A stretch of DNA of 64,000 bases from Sipunculus nudus. Lineage: Eukaryota; Annelida; Sipuncula; Golfingiida; Sipunculidae. This document shows positions 62,630 to 64,000 of the stretch, in pieces; position 1 is the stretch's first letter, and each line of letters begins with the position of its first letter. Below the pieces are notes generated by a model. The model was not told the DNA's origin and searched no databases. It was given only the letters and a program-made list of their open reading frames with translations. The stretch lies in NCBI GenBank assembly GCA_026874595.1, contig CM049306.1:10001019-10065018 (forward strand), given 5' to 3'. A program made the position numbers and the translations under genes.

Positions 62630-63600
62630 AAGGTAATTAAATCTGTTTAAGATCAAAGGTATCATTTCAGGTAACCCAATAAATAGTGCAGTTAGTACTT
62701 GTAATTCATAAATTTAACACATGGCACTCAAAATTAAGTTGTTTTTTTTGTTCTCCCTTATTACATGCATAAATGGATACTTCATTAAAAAAATAATTTA
62801 CCTGTATTTACCTGAAATCATCTGTACAGATATGTATATTTTTATGTGTACCCATAACCAAAATTATCAATTTATGTTTTACATGTCTGAAAAATAAAAA
62901 TATAATGGTTTTACATAGTTGACACTTGTTTATCCATATTCTTCTCAGCCACTATTCAGCATGAATTTGTCACTGCCACAGGTAATTAGATTAGTTGAAG
63001 AACAAAGGTATTCACATAGGTAACTTAATTACTGTACTTAAAAGCACCTGGTGTTCTTATATCAAAATGAATTATAAAATCAATAAATAGATAAGGTATT
63101 AATTTATAGTAATTTTAATGATGAACAAGATGTTTGTGTACACATTCAGAAAAAAAAATTACCTTTACTTACCTTTACTTACCTGTACAGGTAAACATAT
63201 GTGTTATATGTTAATAGAGTCATAGAATGTGCTTCTTGGGTCAGCAAGCTTTTCAGGTGAAAAATATTTGATTTCCCCAATAAAATCCAATTTTACTTGC
63301 ACATTCTGGTTCGTCAGTGGTTCCCTTTCCATTATTAAACCAAATCATTTACCTTTTTCTTACCTTTAATTAATAATTACCTTTGAGTGAAAAATATCCT
63401 TACATATCCCTTTTTTTTATCAAATTGTTAATGGGTTACCTGAACAGGATGAAGGGGTCACTTTGGTGATATACCAGTGAGTGGAAATACAGGTAATACA
63501 GATTTACTTGTTTTTACCTGTATATACCTTTGTTACCTACATATCAAACCAGGTATGTAGAAAATAAATAAAATATCATAAAGGACATATACCTGACATT
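62630..63600. repeat. Dense cluster of CAGGTAA/TTACCTG and AGGTAA/TTACCT motifs
   Basis: About twenty occurrences of AGGTAA, CAGGTA or their complements lie within about 970 bp, on both strands and often paired. Examples are ACCTGTATTTACCTG near 62801-62815, TTACCTTTACTTACCTTTAC near 63161-63180 leading to ACCTGTACAGGTAA at about 63181-63194, and ACCTGTATATACCTTTGTTA near 63517-63536. Longer related segments (AGGTAATTAAATCTGTTTAA and AGGTAATTAGATTAGTTGAA near 62633 and 62980) show that part of it is duplicated sequence. It may be another sub-repeated inverted element or a factor-binding cluster. Confidence 0.5.
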
Positions 63601-64000
63601 AAATGCTGAAAATTTCACAAAGATACCTTTAACGGTTACAGAGTTAATGTCTCTTATATAGATCCATGTCAAAATGTGGAAAAAATGCAAAATTAATCTG
63701 AACAATACAAGTGTGACAATCCACAGGCTAATCAGAACAGTAAAGGGTTAAGTGAATAAGTGTAAATGTGTGTGTTAAATTATACATGCTGTAGAATTCT
63801 TGAACAGATCCATGCCGTTTATCTTTTGGGAAGTGTAATAAGCATATAGTCATTAAAGTACCATTAAAAAATAATATCAAGGATGTGAAATGCAAGGATC
63901 CCAAAGTATTAAATTATGAGCTTGCTGTCAATAATATTTGTCATCATGTAAATGCTTGCCACCATCTTTCAGCTATACCTTGAGATAAGTATAATACTGA

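Larger units (their letters stand above)
55094..64000 (+). other. Intron 3, 5' part (at least 8,907 bp), phase 0
   Basis: The donor is GTAATA after the CAG codon of KRNQ. No downstream exon was recognised, so the intron and the rest of the gene (GAF-B and the catalytic HD domain) continue past the window. From 55094 to about 60996 I see only non-coding sequence and a small imperfect duplication (TTACATGACATTTTCATT near 56675 and 56730). The later part holds two (TA)n tracts, a CpG-richer patch (about 61340-62010), a hammerhead-like motif, and a dense CAGGTAA motif cluster. Confidence 0.85.

Noticed and set aside
63968-64000. Possible next exon after the TTTCAG at the window end
   Set aside because: In phase 0 it would read LYLEISIIL, which does not match the expected (I/V)LL..A..IFEEQ helix after KRNQ.

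Overview
This is AT-rich, intron- and repeat-dominated animal DNA. It carries the 5' part of one recognisable protein-coding gene on the + strand: a GAF-domain cyclic nucleotide phosphodiesterase of the PDE5/6/11 group, closest by recall to insect Pde11. Long (TA)n tracts, tRNA-derived SINE heads, MITEs, a dispersed repeat end of the type ...CCCATRGG..CCTTGTTT and a hammerhead-like motif resembling those of Penelope-like retroelements suggest an invertebrate, probably a mollusc or other lophotrochozoan. The lineage is an inference; no mitochondrial or rRNA marker is present.

Layout. Positions 1-7140 are upstream DNA with no supported gene; it holds (TA)n tracts, a cluster of degenerate dispersed repeats (about 3440-5350) and a short palindromic-ended MITE (6692-6911). 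A CpG-richer promoter-like block at about 7140-7400 carries a perfect cAMP response element and a CCAAT box. Coding exon 1 (7707-8276) holds the N-terminal segment and the first half of GAF-A. Exon 2 (48967-49125) and exon 3 (55004-55093) finish GAF-A and start the linker to GAF-B. All three introns interrupt the frame between codons (phase 0) and use GT/AG. Intron 1 is 40,690 bp, intron 2 is 5,878 bp, and intron 3 runs off the window (at least 8,907 bp). GAF-B and the catalytic HD domain must lie beyond base 64000.

Intron 1 is a store of repeats: a perfect-period 34-bp array (11 units), a 62-bp array (about 15 units), two tRNA-derived SINEs on the + strand and one tRNA-like head on the - strand, a Tc1/mariner-pogo-type element with TA target duplication, two other palindromic-ended elements, a 98%-identical 171-bp inverted repeat, and four copies from three families of large foldback elements. 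The foldback families share one design: TGTCA...TGACA-type ends, arms of a few hundred bp made of short palindromic sub-repeats, no coding capacity, and insertion at TA or (TA)n. One family is present twice in opposite orientation, and one of those copies is joined end to end with another family through a (TA)n tract. This set is the best candidate in the window for something not well described.

Intron 3 contains a compact sequence at 62393-62440 that folds as a complete hammerhead ribozyme core, and a roughly 1-kb cluster of CAGGTAA/TTACCTG motifs at 62630-63600. Everything else in the introns looks like ordinary non-coding sequence; most open reading frames there are chance or repeat-derived.
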